Position numbers and translations under genes: made by a program. This document shows, piece after piece, positions 12,079 through 24,047 of a stretch of 64,000 nucleotides of DNA. Each line of letters starts with the position of its first letter. Position 1 is the stretch's first letter. The stretch is from Sphagnum magellanicum (lineage: Eukaryota > Streptophyta > Sphagnopsida > Sphagnales > Sphagnaceae), in NCBI GenBank assembly GCA_021904315.1, contig CM038921.1, positions 9,330,146 through 9,394,145 on the forward strand, given 5' to 3'. The notes below the pieces were generated by a model. That model made no database searches. It was given only the letters and a program-made list of their open reading frames with translations, and was not told the DNA's origin.

Positions 12079-13319
12079 CTAGTTATTTGGGATTTTAATT
12101 TTATTCTTGAATTAACAATACCTTCATACACCCATGTTTCTAACTATTAGTTTGTAGGAAATACTATGATCTTAATCCTCCCAACCTTCATCATTGTGTG
12201 CAATACTCTCATCATGTTGAACATCATTCACATTTCAATACCAAGGGTTTACTGTATAGGCAATACCCTCATTATTATCCACCCAAAGCTTAATAATTTT
12301 GTGCCATACCCTTATCATGTTGACATTGATTCTATCCAACACCAAAGGTCTTGTGTGTAAGTAATACCTTCATCATGTTGACCATAGAGTTAAACAACAT
12401 AAATAATTATATGAACATAATATTTATAGATCTAATCCACATTGTTTAAATTACACCACTAAAATAAGCAAATCAAATTTACTAAATCTAGACCTAGTAG
12501 TTTAATTGAACTAAATACAACATGCATTATATGCACCAAAGTTGAGGTGAAATTCTATGTTCCTTGGACATCTACATTAAATTTGCAATACCTTCATAAT
12601 AATGAAAAACATCCTTTGACAATTTAATTCACATGATCTAGATTTTTAAAACTTTATGTACTACCTTCAAAACACCCTAAAACATAATCTTTCAAATCAA
12701 TGTATATCTACAATACCCTTATACATGCAATCACAAATATTTTATTCATGCCTTTAAATATTGTTTCAATGAACAAGTTCAAGCTTTATGCAATACCTTC
12801 ATTTATTTTTCTTCATTGTTTTGGCAATTGTGAGGTCTATTGGAATGGCAATCATATAGGTCGGTGCAACCAAGTAGGTGGGGTTTGGTAGGTACTTACC
12901 TAAAAAGGTAATAATATGCAAGAAGGTGGAAAGGTAGGTAAATAAATATATGGGTGGGTAGGTAGGTAAATAAATGGGTTGAGGAGGTAAGTAGGTGGGG
13001 ATAAAAGTGTCACATTTTAAATATATAGGTGAATAAGCAGGTGTGAAAGAATTTATTTTGAATTTAAATGTATAAGTGAGTAGGTAGGTGGGGGTGAATG
13101 GGATAGGTAAGTGAGAATAGGTGGGTGCGGGACAAGTTTCAAAAGGAAAAAATAATTGGATGGGGGGTGGGGGAAAAAAAAAAATCCAAATCAAAAACTG
13201 AAATCAAGGCTAAAAAGGGAAAGAAAATGAAGTTAACTTTCCAACCACCTTGGTGAACACATGGACCAAAAAAATCCCATCAATGCACCATTCATCCATG
13301 ACAATGCACTAATGAGTGG

Positions 13320-14085
13320 TAGTTCATTACAACCATATTTAACATTGTGACATATTAAGGTTTTGTTGAAAAAGTTGTGTTTCACACTATTGGAAATGGT
13401 TAACAATGGAACTATTTACACAAGCTGAAGTGGTTTGGGTTTTGAACTATTCATATTAAAATATGCGGTTCAATGTTGAATTGGAATTTGATTTGGAGTT
13501 TTGGCTTGGGGTGAGGGTTGGGGTTTTGGTGGGTCTATTATTTTCAAGTTGGGTAGGATTTCCAAAATGATTAAAAGAATGGTGGTGTGTTTTTATCATA
13601 TAATTAATTAAGACAATTTTAAATTTGATTTAGTTACTTAATAGTTTTGTGTTTATTTTGTCATTTACTTCAATTTTTTCTAGTGATATATATAGATATA
13701 TATTGTTGAAAACATTTTGTGTTTAGTTTGGTTGGATTTGTAAGTAGTGGTAGTGGATGAATGTAAAGTTAGTAATGATTTTTGAAAGTTGTAGGTGTTG
13801 CAAATTGCACAACACCAAAATGTGGTTTTTATGACTATGACATCTTGCGACTAATGTCCAAACATAGTCATGTAGTCATATGTAGTTTTAATCACTACCA
13901 TTTTAATGACTTTGTTCAAAATTATGATTACATGATTATACATACAACTATAATTGGGACTAAAAGTAATTATGACTAAGAATATGACTACACAACTAAT
14001 GTATTCATATTGAAACAATATTTGAATTAAAAATAGAATAACCAAATTCAATTTAATTTGAAATGAACAAACAAATGCTTAAGTA
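13320..14085. other. AT-rich spacer, no gene seen
   Basis: This joins the Mutator-related element to the 10-bp array. It contains a G/T-rich patch (13490-13560) and short repeats of TATGACTA-type sequence near 13830-13990. Open frames on both strands there are low-complexity and carry no domain. Confidence 0.4.
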
Positions 14086-16270
14086 ATGTAATTTAGTTTA
14101 CCATAACTTTTATTGACCTACTTTAACACAATTTAACTTACTTTAATTTAATTTAGTTTAATTTAGCATAAATTACATAGTTTAGTTTAATTTAACCTAA
14201 TGTGGCCCAATTTAACATAATTTAATATAATTTATCTTAATTTAAATATCTCAATTTTAACCTAGCAACTTAGTTTAGCTTGGTTTAACCAATTTTAACT
14301 AGTTTCCAAAAAAAAACCAAATTAACCAAATTGAAGCAAATTTAACTAAAACTAAATTTAATTTAGCCATGTTTTACCATATTTTGCCAAATATATTCAA
14401 GTTTAAACCTAAGTAACCATGTTAACCAAATTTAGCCAAGTTTAACATCAATATCCTATTTTAGCCTAATTTATTTAAATTTTGACAAGTTTAGCCAAGT
14501 TTAATTTAAAAATAATCATGTTTAATCAAATATAGCCTCAATACCTAATTTAACGTAATATTCCCAAGTTTTTTTTATTTTAGTTAATTTAAAATTACAT
14601 AACCATGTTTACCCAAATTTAGCCTCAATACCCTAATTTAATGTAATTTTTCCAAGTTTTGCCAATTTTAGTTAATTTAAAACTACGTAACCATGTTTAC
14701 CCAAATTTAGCCTCAATATCTTAATTTAGGCTAATTTATTTAAGTTTTTCCAAGTCTAACCAAATTTAATCTAAATAGCCATGTTTAATCATGTTTAGCC
14801 ACAATACTTTAGTTTAACTTAATTCATCCAAATTTTGCCAAGTCTAATTAAGTTTAACTTAAATAGCGACGTTTAACCAAATTTTTGCCAAGTTTTGCCT
14901 CAATACCCTAATTTAATTTAGGTCAGTTTTGCCAAACCTAACCATGTTTTGCCAAGTTTTGGCTCAATATTGTAATTTAACATAATTAAAATTTTGCTAA
15001 GATTTGCCAAGATTAACTAAGTTTAACATAAATAACCATATTTAACCATGTTTAACCAAATTTTGTTAAGTTTTGCCAAGTTTAACATAAATAACCATGT
15101 TTAACCATGTTTAACCAAATTTTGTTAAATTTTGCCAAGTTTAACATAAATAACCATGTTTAACCAAATTTTGCAAAGTTTAACCAAATTTAACCTAAAT
15201 AGCCATGTTTTGTCAAGTTTTGCCAAGTTTAATTTGAATAGCCATGTTTAGCCAAATTTTGCCAAGTTTAACCAAGTTTAACCTAAATAACCATGTTTTG
15301 CCATGTTTTGCCAAGTTTAGCCAAGTTTAATCTAAATAATCATGTTTTGCCAAGTTTAACCAAATTTAACCTAAATAGCCAAGTTTTGATAAGTTAACCC
15401 AAATAACAATGTTTAGCCATGTTTTGCTATGTTTAGTCAAATTTAACCTAAATAGCCATGTTTTGACAAGTTTTGCCAAGTTTAACTTAAATAGCCAAGT
15501 TTTGCCATGTATAGCCAAATTTAACCTAAATAGCCATGTTTAATCAAATTTTTGCTAAGTTTAGCCGAATTTAACGTAAATAGCCATGATTAACCAAATT
15601 TAACATAGATAACGAACTTTTGCCGAGTTTTGCCAATTTAAACCAAATTTAAACCTAAATAGCCATATTTTGCCATGTTTTGCCAAGTTATGTCAAGATC
15701 TAAATAGCCAAATTTTGTCAAATTTTGCCAAGTTTAACCCAAATAAGCAAGCTTTGCCAAGCTTTGCTAAGTTTTGCCTCAATATCTTAGTTTAGCCTAC
15801 TTTATTTAAGTTTTCTTAAATTTTGCCAAGTTTAACCAAGTTTAACTTAAATAGTCATGTTTAGCCAAGTTTTGTTAAGTTTAATCTAAATAGCCATGTT
15901 TTGCAAAGTTTATCTTCAATATTCTAATTTAGTTTAAATTTATCCAAGTTTATTTTCAATATTCTAATTTAACTTAAATTTATCCAAGTTTATCTTCAAT
16001 ATTCTAATTTAGCTTAAATTTATTCAAGTTTATTTTCAATATTCTAATTTAGCTGAAATTTATCCAAATTTAGCCTAAACAATTGTGTTTAGCTTAATTT
16101 AATTAAGTTTAGCCTACTATACTCTAATATAAGTCTATGTTAGTTTATGGTAAATATGCCTACATTTAGGTTAAGAATGCTTAAGTTAGTATAGGTTAAC
16201 CTATGTTAGCAAAGGCTAGACCTAAATTAACTTAGGTCAACCTGGGGTGAGTTAGGTTAAGTTGGGTTTA
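14086..16270. repeat. 2.2 kb degenerate array of roughly 10-bp units (TTTAACCAAG / TTTTGCCAAG / AAATAGCCATG)
   Basis: Nearly the whole interval is built from units such as TTTAACCAAG, TTTTGCCAAG, TTTAACCTAA and AAATAGCCATG, spaced about 10-11 bases apart. They are organised into looser higher-order groups of about 30 bases. One strand is markedly poor in G relative to C. Towards the 3' end the units drift into TTTATCTTCAATATTCTAATT repeats (15900-16070) and then GTTAGGTTAAG-type sequence. There is no open frame of note. Confidence 0.85.
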
Positions 16271-18467
16271 AAACATTATTGTTTACAGATTAATGGTAGA
16301 TAGATTTCATTATAAATAACAATGTGGTGCCTCCTGCTTGCAAACCTTGACACCTAGGCATCTGTACACCTAAACACTTAAATGCCTAGATGCATAAACA
16401 CCTAGTCAAAATAACTTTTGATAGTCAAAATGTCCACTTCTTGATTAAACAAAAACCCCCTTTTCAAGTTAGCCATGTCAAAATCGATATGTCCAAAATG
16501 TCACTTTGATAAAGTGACCATTGCTCAAAATTGTTATTTTTTAAACCAATTTCATTGGTTAATAAAAAAGAATTGTGGTAGTGCTTAAAAATGTTGTGTT
16601 TCAACAAAGCTTTTATGTGCATTGTTTATAGGATCGTGGCAGAGGCATTAGAGGTTTTTGTTTTAGAAAAAGATATTTGTTTTAAAGTGACAAAGTGACC
16701 ATTGCTCAAAATTGTTATTTTTTGACCAATTTCATTGGTTAAAGAAAAAGAATTATGGTAGTGCTTAAAAATGTTGTGTTTCAACAAAGTTTTTATGTGC
16801 ATTGTTTATAGGATCATGGCAAAGGCATTAGAGGTTTTTGTTTTAAAAAAAGATATTTGTTTTTGAATGATGGGAATACTAAGATTTAACAATATTGATT
16901 GTGCATATGCAAAATGGTTGTGATGGAATCAAATTTTTTTTTAATCTTTCTTTTTTCGAACAATTGTCATACTAGGCTTTTGATGAAACATTGAATTTCC
17001 ATGTATTTTGTTATGGTGACTGTAGTGTTCACATCGAAGGTTTTTTTAATTTGTTTTGTTTCTAAATGATGGTTATGCCAAGTCTTCAAAAAAGCAACAA
17101 TGGTGTTAGAAATATTTTTTGGGGTTTTTTTCTTCTTTTTTTTGAAGAATAACCATCGAGTTTATATGTGCATTATTTGCAAGATGGTAAAAATGGCAAC
17201 AACAATGTGCCATTGGTTATTTTTAAATTAATGAATGAGTGCACCAAGTTGGTGTTTTCATTAGTTTGGGCAACAATTGTAGCAAAGGTGCTTCCTTGTG
17301 TGTTTTTTTTGAGTGATTGGAATGGTCAATGTTGGTGAAAAAGCGATGGCAAAGGTGAGCACGTGAAGGTTTGTGTGTGCATGCATGTGTTTAATCATCA
17401 GTTTTTTTATGTTGATTTGTTTAGGCGATGGTAACGATTGAGTCAAAAATAAATAAAATTTGTTATAAGAATTTTTTTTAAATTTAAATTTTAATGTTTT
17501 TTTTATGTGTTTTTAATTTTACTTATGTTCTTGAGCTTTATTTGTTGAAAAAGTAGCAATAAAGTTGGAATAGGAGCAAGAACAATAATGATTTTGCATT
17601 TGTAAAATGTCAAGTTTGAATATGTTGAAGAATGAAATGATATAGGTTGAAGAGTTTTTATTGGAGGAGGTTGATTTGTTAATTTGTAAATGTTTTGGTT
17701 TATTTACTTTTAAAGTAAAAGTTGGTATAAATGAAACTTGATTTGTTAATTTGGTTCAATGTTTGGTTGATTTAACATTGTTTTGGTATTTACAATATTT
17801 ATAAAAGAAATGATAGGTTGCATTTATAGATCTTTAGGTGTTTTCTTTTGGTTAAATATTTTGTTACATGTGTGTTAATTTGTGTGACTTTTTACACGTT
17901 TAATTTAGGACCTAACTTATAATTTTAAATTTATTCATATTTATAGGTTATTATTTAATGTAATACGAACACAATGTTGATGATACTTATGTGTCATTAT
18001 TTTATTTTATTTGCAAATGAATTGTTAAGTGTAATTAAGTTGTAACTATATGTGTGTTTAACATTGGAACTTTAACCTTAAAATTTACACATAAAACGTA
18101 GTATATACCAATAATAAATCTTAACCTCTCTAAGGTTTGTGATTTATACTTTAAAGTTCATAACCTATAATTGTTTAACTTAAAATTTATAACCTAATAC
18201 TTAATCTATCATTTTAATTATATTTCTAAGTCATTACTTAAATCAACATGGACATTAAATGTTAAGTGTACTTAAGTTATAATTAGTTATGTATTACAAA
18301 TTGGAACTTTAAACCTTAAAATCTAAACAAAACCTAATGTAAAACCTAAAATAATCCTATTGTAAATCCTAACCTATTTAATACTTATAATCTATATTTT
18401 AAAGCCTATAATTTAACCCATACCCTAAACTTAAATCCTAATATCTAATTAAATATTAGGTACTTCA
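16270..18467. other. AT-rich spacer before the retrotransposon, no gene seen
   Basis: Apart from the direct duplication at 16511-16872 this is T-rich DNA on the plus strand, with repeated AACCTAAA/TAACCTA motifs at 18060-18450. The longest open frame (minus strand, near 17261) has no recognisable features. Confidence 0.4.
16511..16872. repeat. Direct tandem duplication, unit about 181 bp
   Basis: AAAGTGACCATTGCTCAAAA begins at 16511 and again at 16692. The copies remain closely similar through TTATAGGATCRTGGCARAGG and GATATTTGTTTT. The few differences are single bases plus small indels in A/T runs, so the duplication is more recent than most repeats around it. Confidence 0.85.
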
Positions 18468-18760
18468 TGTCATGCCCGTACATGGCCTCATACATGATGG
18501 CTAGTTACGGGCATGCCCATGTGCGTTTTTCGGGTTAACATACGGTCTTAGGCGACTATACGTTATTCGATACTTAGGGTTTTAGTTGTTTGGCAATAGT
18601 ATAAAAGGCTAAGCCTTTTTTTTTCTCCCTTTAATTTTTCTAGAATTCCTTTGTCAAGAGAGTTCCTCCATAATAAGCTAAGATTTTTAAATGCTCATGG
18701 TGGCCATTGCACGGCCACCGTTTACATACATTTCATTTCCTTCTTTCTTTGCAACTCAAT
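18468..18760 (+). repeat. 5' LTR (aligned part), with TATA box
   Basis: It begins TGTCATGCCCGTACATGG and aligns with 29359-29650 up to CTTTGYAACTCAAT. By eye there are about 30 substitutions over 293 bases, of which only about three are transversions. A TATAAAA box lies at 18600-18606, followed by a T/C-rich stretch. A 10-bp inverted repeat (CATGCCCGTA at 18471, TACGGGCATG at 18506) lies at the U3 start. The LTR may extend to a GTTACA near 18922, which would make it about as long as the 3' copy, but that part does not match the 3' end. No standard initiator-tRNA primer-binding site is recognisable. Confidence 0.75.
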
Positions 18761-19139
18761 TCTAGAAAAACTTCACTTTTTGTGCTTCATGTTGAAAGTC
18801 ACAGATTTCTTTTGCTTGTAAGTTCTTGAGTTATTGTTGTTGTTACTACTGTTGCCGGAAGGTGTTGGTGCTGTTGCAACCCGAGGGAGCTTGCGTTAAT
18901 ACTGGAGGGAGCTTGGGTGTTACATTCTTACAACCAACAAAAGTCGGAACACTAGACAACAGGTTTTAAAACTTCTCTCTTTCTCCCATTCTTTTTCTCT
19001 CGAAGTTTTCGAATAAAAAAAACAAAACAAAATGCTACAACGTAACGTTGGCCAGGGTTGTAGCGCGCTGCCGACCTCGCCGCAACATTGCGTTGCTAGG
19101 AACTGTAATGCAGCGCCGCCACTTGCCATTGCAGCAACA

Positions 19140-19610
19140 ATGGTTGAGCTCTGCCCGTTCGACGTTCGTCGAACTTTCGTCGAACTTCCGTTGGACTTTT
19201 GTCAGACGTTCGTTCGACATTTGTTAGACTGTTGTCGGACTATCGTCGAACTTTTGTCAGACTTTCGTCAAACTTCCGTCTGATGTTCATCGGACTTCTA
19301 TTCGACTCCTGTCCAACGTCTGTCCGACGTCCATTGGACTTCCATCCGATGTCCGTCAGACTTTCATCGAACTTTCGTCTGACTTCCGTCCGATGTCCAA
19401 TTGACATCTGACCGACGACTGACCGATATTTGTCGAACTTCCATCTAACTTTCGTTGGACGTCAGTCTTGTGTCCTTCGTCTTGTGCCCTGCACTCTACC
19501 ATCCTGCCACCTTAACGTCCTTCACCCTGCTGTCCTGCACTTTGTCGTCTTGTCGTTTGATGTCCTACGCCCTACTATGCTACGCTCTACCATCCTGCCG
19601 TTTGACGCAC
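19140..19610. repeat. Leader minisatellite, 11-12 bp GTCGGACTTCC-like units
   Basis: From 19155 to 19460 the sequence is a degenerate repeat of TTCGTCGAACT / TTCCGTCGGACT units. It grades into CGTCCTGCGCCCT-like units to 19610. The same two kinds of unit resume at about 20605-20800, after the GC-rich insertion. The array lies in the leader between the 5' LTR and gag, and the long open frames through it are repeat-driven. Confidence 0.75.
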
Positions 19611-20604
19611 CCCCAACTCCTCAAGGGACTCAAATGTGAGCCCAAGTAGAAAGCAGCGGAATAAGGAGGAGTCGGGGCACGCTCCCTAGCTCACAACCCT
19701 TTGAGGGGTAGAGGGGCGGGTTGGAGCTCCGGGATGGGACTAGGAAGAGTTGACAAGCTTTAGTCACTCACACGGGCCTGCACACAACCCACACAAAGTG
19801 GTTAGTGCAAAGTTAGAGCACACTTGGTGCTAGGACGAGCCACGGGCAACACGGACACACAAGACTCACCATGGCCCGGACTTGGGGGGGAAGCCACCAC
19901 CTTCCCCCTTATAGTATACTCTGTAGCTCTCCACGGAGGCTACATCCAAATGGCTATTTTTCCCGGGACTCCCAAGTGGGAGTCCCGAAATCGCGCCAAA
20001 TGGGACTCCTGGGACTTTGGAGCCCCATAACTTTGCGAGCAGACCTCAGATCGCGATGAGGTCTGAAGCAAAGTTGTAGGTCTCGTCGAGACCTTTTCCA
20101 ATGGTATGTCGCACGTTCTCTGCAGCCAAGTATTTCGGGTCGATTCCCGACTTTTAGTCGTCGGGAGTCAAAACTGGCAGACTCCCGGGAATTCGACTCC
20201 CGACCCTTCTTTTGGCCATAACTTGTGTTTCAGATGTCCAAATGAGCAATGCGAGCCCATTTTAGATATCTACGCTTCATGAGCTTTCCAATGATATAAA
20301 GAACGCCACAATCCATTGAGGTTTGACCCCTGCAATCGCTCTCTGAAGTTTTGGGAGTCCACCGGGACTCCATCTCCCAAAGTGGGAGTTTGCCTTGGGA
20401 GTGTGAGGGTTCACTCCCTCACACTTTCTAACACTTTCTCACACTCCCTAGCACTTTCTTGCACTCCCGGGAGTATGTGATGTGACTCCCGGGCTTCCTT
20501 TCGCCTTGACTCCCGGGCTTCCTCTTGGCTTAACTCCCGGGCTTCCTCTTTGGCCCGCACCCTTGTAATTCCCTTTGCCTTGGTCGTGAGCCCAAAGCTA
20601 GGGT
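19611..20604 (+). mobile_element. GC-rich nested insertion, copy A
   Basis: This block interrupts the leader minisatellite. It is far richer in G and C than its surroundings and full of CGGGACTCCC/GGGAGTC palindromes. Its 19640-20400 part matches the reverse complement of 23330-24045 in order: the CACGCTCCC block, the TAGGACGAG block, ACTCACCATGGCCCGGACT, CCTTCCCCCTTATAGTA, GGCTACATCCAAATGG, GGTCTCGTCGAGAC and TGACTCCCGACTTTTAG-type segments. It has no coding domain I recognise and is probably a non-autonomous element or solo LTR. Ends and target duplications are not resolved. Confidence 0.65.
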
Positions 20605-21016
20605 TGCGACACCGTTGGACATCCTGCGCCTTGTTGTCTTGCGTTCTATCATCCTACGTTGTGCTGTCATGTCGCCTTGACGTCTTGCGCCCTATTTTTT
20701 TTATCGTCCTACCTTTTCATCCGACGTCTGTTTGACTTTTGTCCAACCTTCGTCTAACCTTCGTCCAACCTTCATTGGACATTCATTGGATTTCTATACG
20801 ACGTTTGTTTATCATGGGTCATTCCCAACAACGCACTGTATTTTTCAAACTGTACATTGTGTTAAAATTTTGTAGTTAGTGTTGTGTGCTAGCACAAAAT
20901 TTTGGGGCATGGGACAACACCGTGTCCTCGAATGATGAGAGCACTATCGCTCAGCCAAAGCCCAGGTATCAGCTACGAAGTAATTCACAATCCTTTGAGC
21001 CAATTTCTTTAAGCTC
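20604..21016 (+). other. Retrotransposon leader, second part of minisatellite and pre-gag region
   Basis: CGTCCTGCGCC- and CCAACCTTCGTC-type units continue to about 20800. They are followed by unique sequence with AAAATTTTGTAG and its near reverse complement CACAAAATTTTGG around 20860-20910, which could form a stem. The gag frame follows. I found no convincing primer-binding site. Confidence 0.4.
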
Positions 21017-23419
21017 ATGATCTTCACGACGATACCATCAAGTGTCTACAGCACCACCGTCATCCAGTACAACTCATACCAGGAATTCAGGTTCAGGTTA
21101 TACTACATGAACGATACATCAGAATCCATTTGGAGGGGTTTATCAATGGGGTACACATGTTGCGGCACCTACTTTCACACCATCACCGTATATTCCGTTG
21201 CAAGCTGTGACCTCAATACCCATATACACCATGGTGGTCAACAGTTCCTTTGGCAAGGTACTATTTCTTTGAGGGAGTTCAAGGCAACTTTCTCAACTGT
21301 GGTTTGTGAATTGGAGCTCAAATATGGTGTTAATTACACCGAAGCGGTTGCATTCAATCAATTGGCCCGTTATGTGCACTATGAGGCATTGGATGTTTAC
21401 GAGCAACATTCTGCAAGGATTTTGGTCGTCACCTAAATTTCCAATCCAACTTACGCCATAGCCATAGCCACCGCTTCTCAAGCAGCATTACAAGCTACAA
21501 TTGCACATCATGGGACTATGCCTAATAATCCAGACCCGGTACTTACCTCAGTAAACCTTTCTCCTCAACAACTCATTGTTGCTACCGCAAACATTCCTCC
21601 CACCACTGATGTGCCCGCTTTTGCTGATCCAGTGGCGGAATTCTTTCGAATTTTTGAGCTGGAATTTCCAATCAAAAGTTCTGAAAAAATTCTGCAGCTC
21701 GCCACCTTCTTTTGGTAGAAGGATGAAACCCTCAAAATGTTCTACAGGAGGCTTTTCAAACTCAAAGAGGATACCCAAAGCATCACAGACCTGGAAGCTG
21801 CCCATCGGTATGTTCGTTCGTTAGAAAGTACTCCAACACTCCACGCGTAGGTTTTGCAACGAGTCTTTGCAAAATTTGGAGACTCGTACACTTTGCTGGA
21901 TGTGTACAACATTTTCGAAAAGCTAGAACTGGTTCATGCACATTATGAGGCCATTACTATGAGGCCTCCATCACGTTCAAGGCTTCAACCTACACTTGCT
22001 CTGCTAACTAAATCATCACATTCTTCTTTAAGGACTAAAGCGATGCACTCAGCTACACCCATCCTACCTTCTTGCAACTACTATGGCAATCATGCCCACA
22101 AAGCTAGTGAGTGCAACATTCCTTCCAAGGATCTCTTTTGTGATTATTGTGGGAAAGAGGGACATTAGGAATATGTCTGTTTTGCCAAGTTCCCAGAGCG
22201 GAAGAAACTCTAATTACAACGGCAAAATCTACTAGCATCTTCTGTTGTCCCTCAACCAAAAGCCAAGGCACTTCAACCTTCCACTCAGGCTTTACCCACC
22301 AAGGGTAATTCCAACAAGAATGCTAAGAAGAAGGAACACAATGTTAACAAGAGGGAGGTGCTTCAAGCCCATGCAATTCAAGTTCAGACTTTACAAAATG
22401 AACTCGAATCATTGAGGGCTCAACTTGCTAATCTAAAAGGCAAGTCCTCCCAACCAGCTAGTCATGCTCAACCTGTACAAGGTTCAGGATCACGAGAGGG
22501 ACCTCCTAGGTCGTTCTATGGCCTTCCACAGGATGCCATGGTTGGGGAATATGTTCTTTCCACTCCACACAATTCTAATCTCACACCAGAATTTGCTACT
22601 TCTTTTTGCCCTTCCTATGTCGCGACACAAGAAGCTAGTGTGGCACCCAGAGTTTCTGCCACTAGGCAGGTAATTCAAACTCATGGACTCGCATTTGGTT
22701 CAAGTCCTATTACCAGGGCTAGAGGAGCTCGAGTAGTCATGCCACAATCTTTTCGTCCTCTCAACATGGAAGAAGAACGCACCTTGTTGGCGAAGGGGGA
22801 GGAGACTATTACACCACAAGCTGTTAGGGCATCAAATTCTCGTGTCCCAAGAGTACATGTACATCATGAAAACACACAATTTTCCACTGATCAACTTATG
22901 GAATGCCAACTTCAAATGCATGAAGTGGCGCAAAAGCTTGTGAGTACACCATTGTTTAGTTTTCAAGATTTGAAGTTAAGCACTAAGGACATAATTGCAA
23001 TCTTAGAGGATACCTTGAACACTACATCAAGTCCTCTACTAATCCCTGATCCACATGCTACAGAGGTCCCATCCAACACCTTGGAGAGACATTCGATGGG
23101 CTCACGTGTTGTAGATGGTGTTCATAATTTGGTCACTAGTTCTAGCATGGCTAAACTAGTGGGCTTTCCTACCTCTGATTCTACATTCACATATCAGAAG
23201 GGAGTTCAGAACACCTCATTTATGGATTTGTTACTCAGCAAAGGTGTTGTGGATAGCCATTGTCGTAACCCCACTTTGGCCAAGTGTGGGGGTGAAGCCC
23301 AACACTTGGAAAAGTTGGAGGTTGGGAGTCTCCCGGGACTCCCGAATGTTCAGAGCTCGACAGCAAGGGGGAAAACACCTCGCATTGGGGTGTTCTTAGT
23401 GTCATGGGAAAGGTCTTGA
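21017..23419 (+). pseudogene. gag: capsid-like region, two zinc knuckles, coiled coil
   Basis: One reading frame runs through the interval with in-frame stops at 21434, 21716, 21848, 22166 and 22211. The middle part has the look of a Ty3 capsid C-terminal region (FYRRLFKLKEDTQSITDLEA). Around 22070-22170 two retroviral-type zinc knuckles follow: CNYYGNHAHKASEC, with its second Cys replaced by Tyr, and CDYCGKEGH, with the last Cys six codons on. From 22358 a Gln/Leu-rich heptad-like stretch (QVQTLQNELESLRAQLANLK) suggests a coiled coil. A Ser/Thr/Pro-rich tail follows. The frame enters the nested GC-rich insertion at about 23330, so the last residues before 23419 are not native. Gag forms the particle that packages element RNA. 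The segment before 21430 matches nothing I know. Confidence 0.75.
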
Positions 23420-24047
23420 AACGTAAATATCGAAAATGCCCTCGCATTGGCAATTCGGACATCTACAGCCCAAGTTATGGGCAAAAGAAGGGCCGAGAGT
23501 CAAACTGGCAGTTTGACTCCCGACCACTAAAAGTCGGGAATCGACCTCTTCCCGACGTCCGATTTGAATGTGCGACATGGCGTTGAAAAGATCTCGACGA
23601 GGGCTACAACTTTGGTTTAGACCTCGTCGCGATCCAACTCTGAAGTCGGGAGTTGTGGCGGTTCAAAGTTCCGGGAGTCCTGTCGAGACAATTTCGGGAC
23701 TCCATTTCGGGAGTCCTGGGAGTTTGTGCCATTCGGATGTAGCCTCCGCGACCAACCGCAGAGAATACTATATGGGGGAAGGTGGTGGCTTCCCCCGAGT
23801 CCGGGCCGTGGTGAGTCTTGTGTGTCCAAGTGCCCGTGGCAAGTCCCAACACCAAAGGGTGTCCCGAATGCTAAACTAACCCGATTTGGTTGGTTTTTGG
23901 ATGCAGATTCACACGAACTAATCTAGTCCCTCGTCCTAGTCTAATCCCGAGGCTCCCAACTCGACCCTCTACCACTTTCTAGAGTTGGAAGCCGGGAGCG
24001 TGCTACCAAGTTCAACTTTCCACAACTTGACTTTGTGAAACCCTCAA
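23325..24047 (-). mobile_element. GC-rich nested insertion, copy B (inverted relative to copy A)
   Basis: It is the reverse complement of much of copy A (19640-20400) and has the same CTCCCGGGACTCCCG palindromes, GTCTCGACGAG-like and CCCGAGTCCGGGCC segments. It separates the gag frame from the protease frame and causes a change of reading frame across the junction. The two copies differ noticeably, so they are not recent duplicates of one another. Confidence 0.65.

Larger units (their letters stand above)
10690..13320. mobile_element. Decayed Mutator-related element, partly homologous (inverted) to 55.1-56 kb
   Basis: Reading the minus strand from about 13320 downwards gives the same order of landmarks as the plus strand from about 55095. 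These are a 'GGATG...GGTGCATTGATGGGAT'-type segment, a C/T-rich stretch with ACCTACC units, the TACTCACCTAT...TTTAAATT motif, and then spaced GGTATTGCA motifs (seen as CAATACC here, 12180-12800). A short coding remnant lies at 11764-12078. Terminal repeats are not cleanly resolved; the boundaries are approximate. I infer a deleted or non-autonomous relative of the Mutator-like element at the right end of the window, in opposite orientation. Confidence 0.5.

Noticed and set aside
12799-13194. Minus-strand Pro/Thr/Tyr-rich open frame of 131 codons
   Set aside because: It follows the repeated GGTAGGTA sequence; the matching frame at 55287 arises the same way from the related element.
19824-20059. 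Overlapping plus-strand frames in the GC-rich nested insertion as genes
   Set aside because: They mirror frames on the opposite strand of copy B and contain no domain; composition alone keeps them open.
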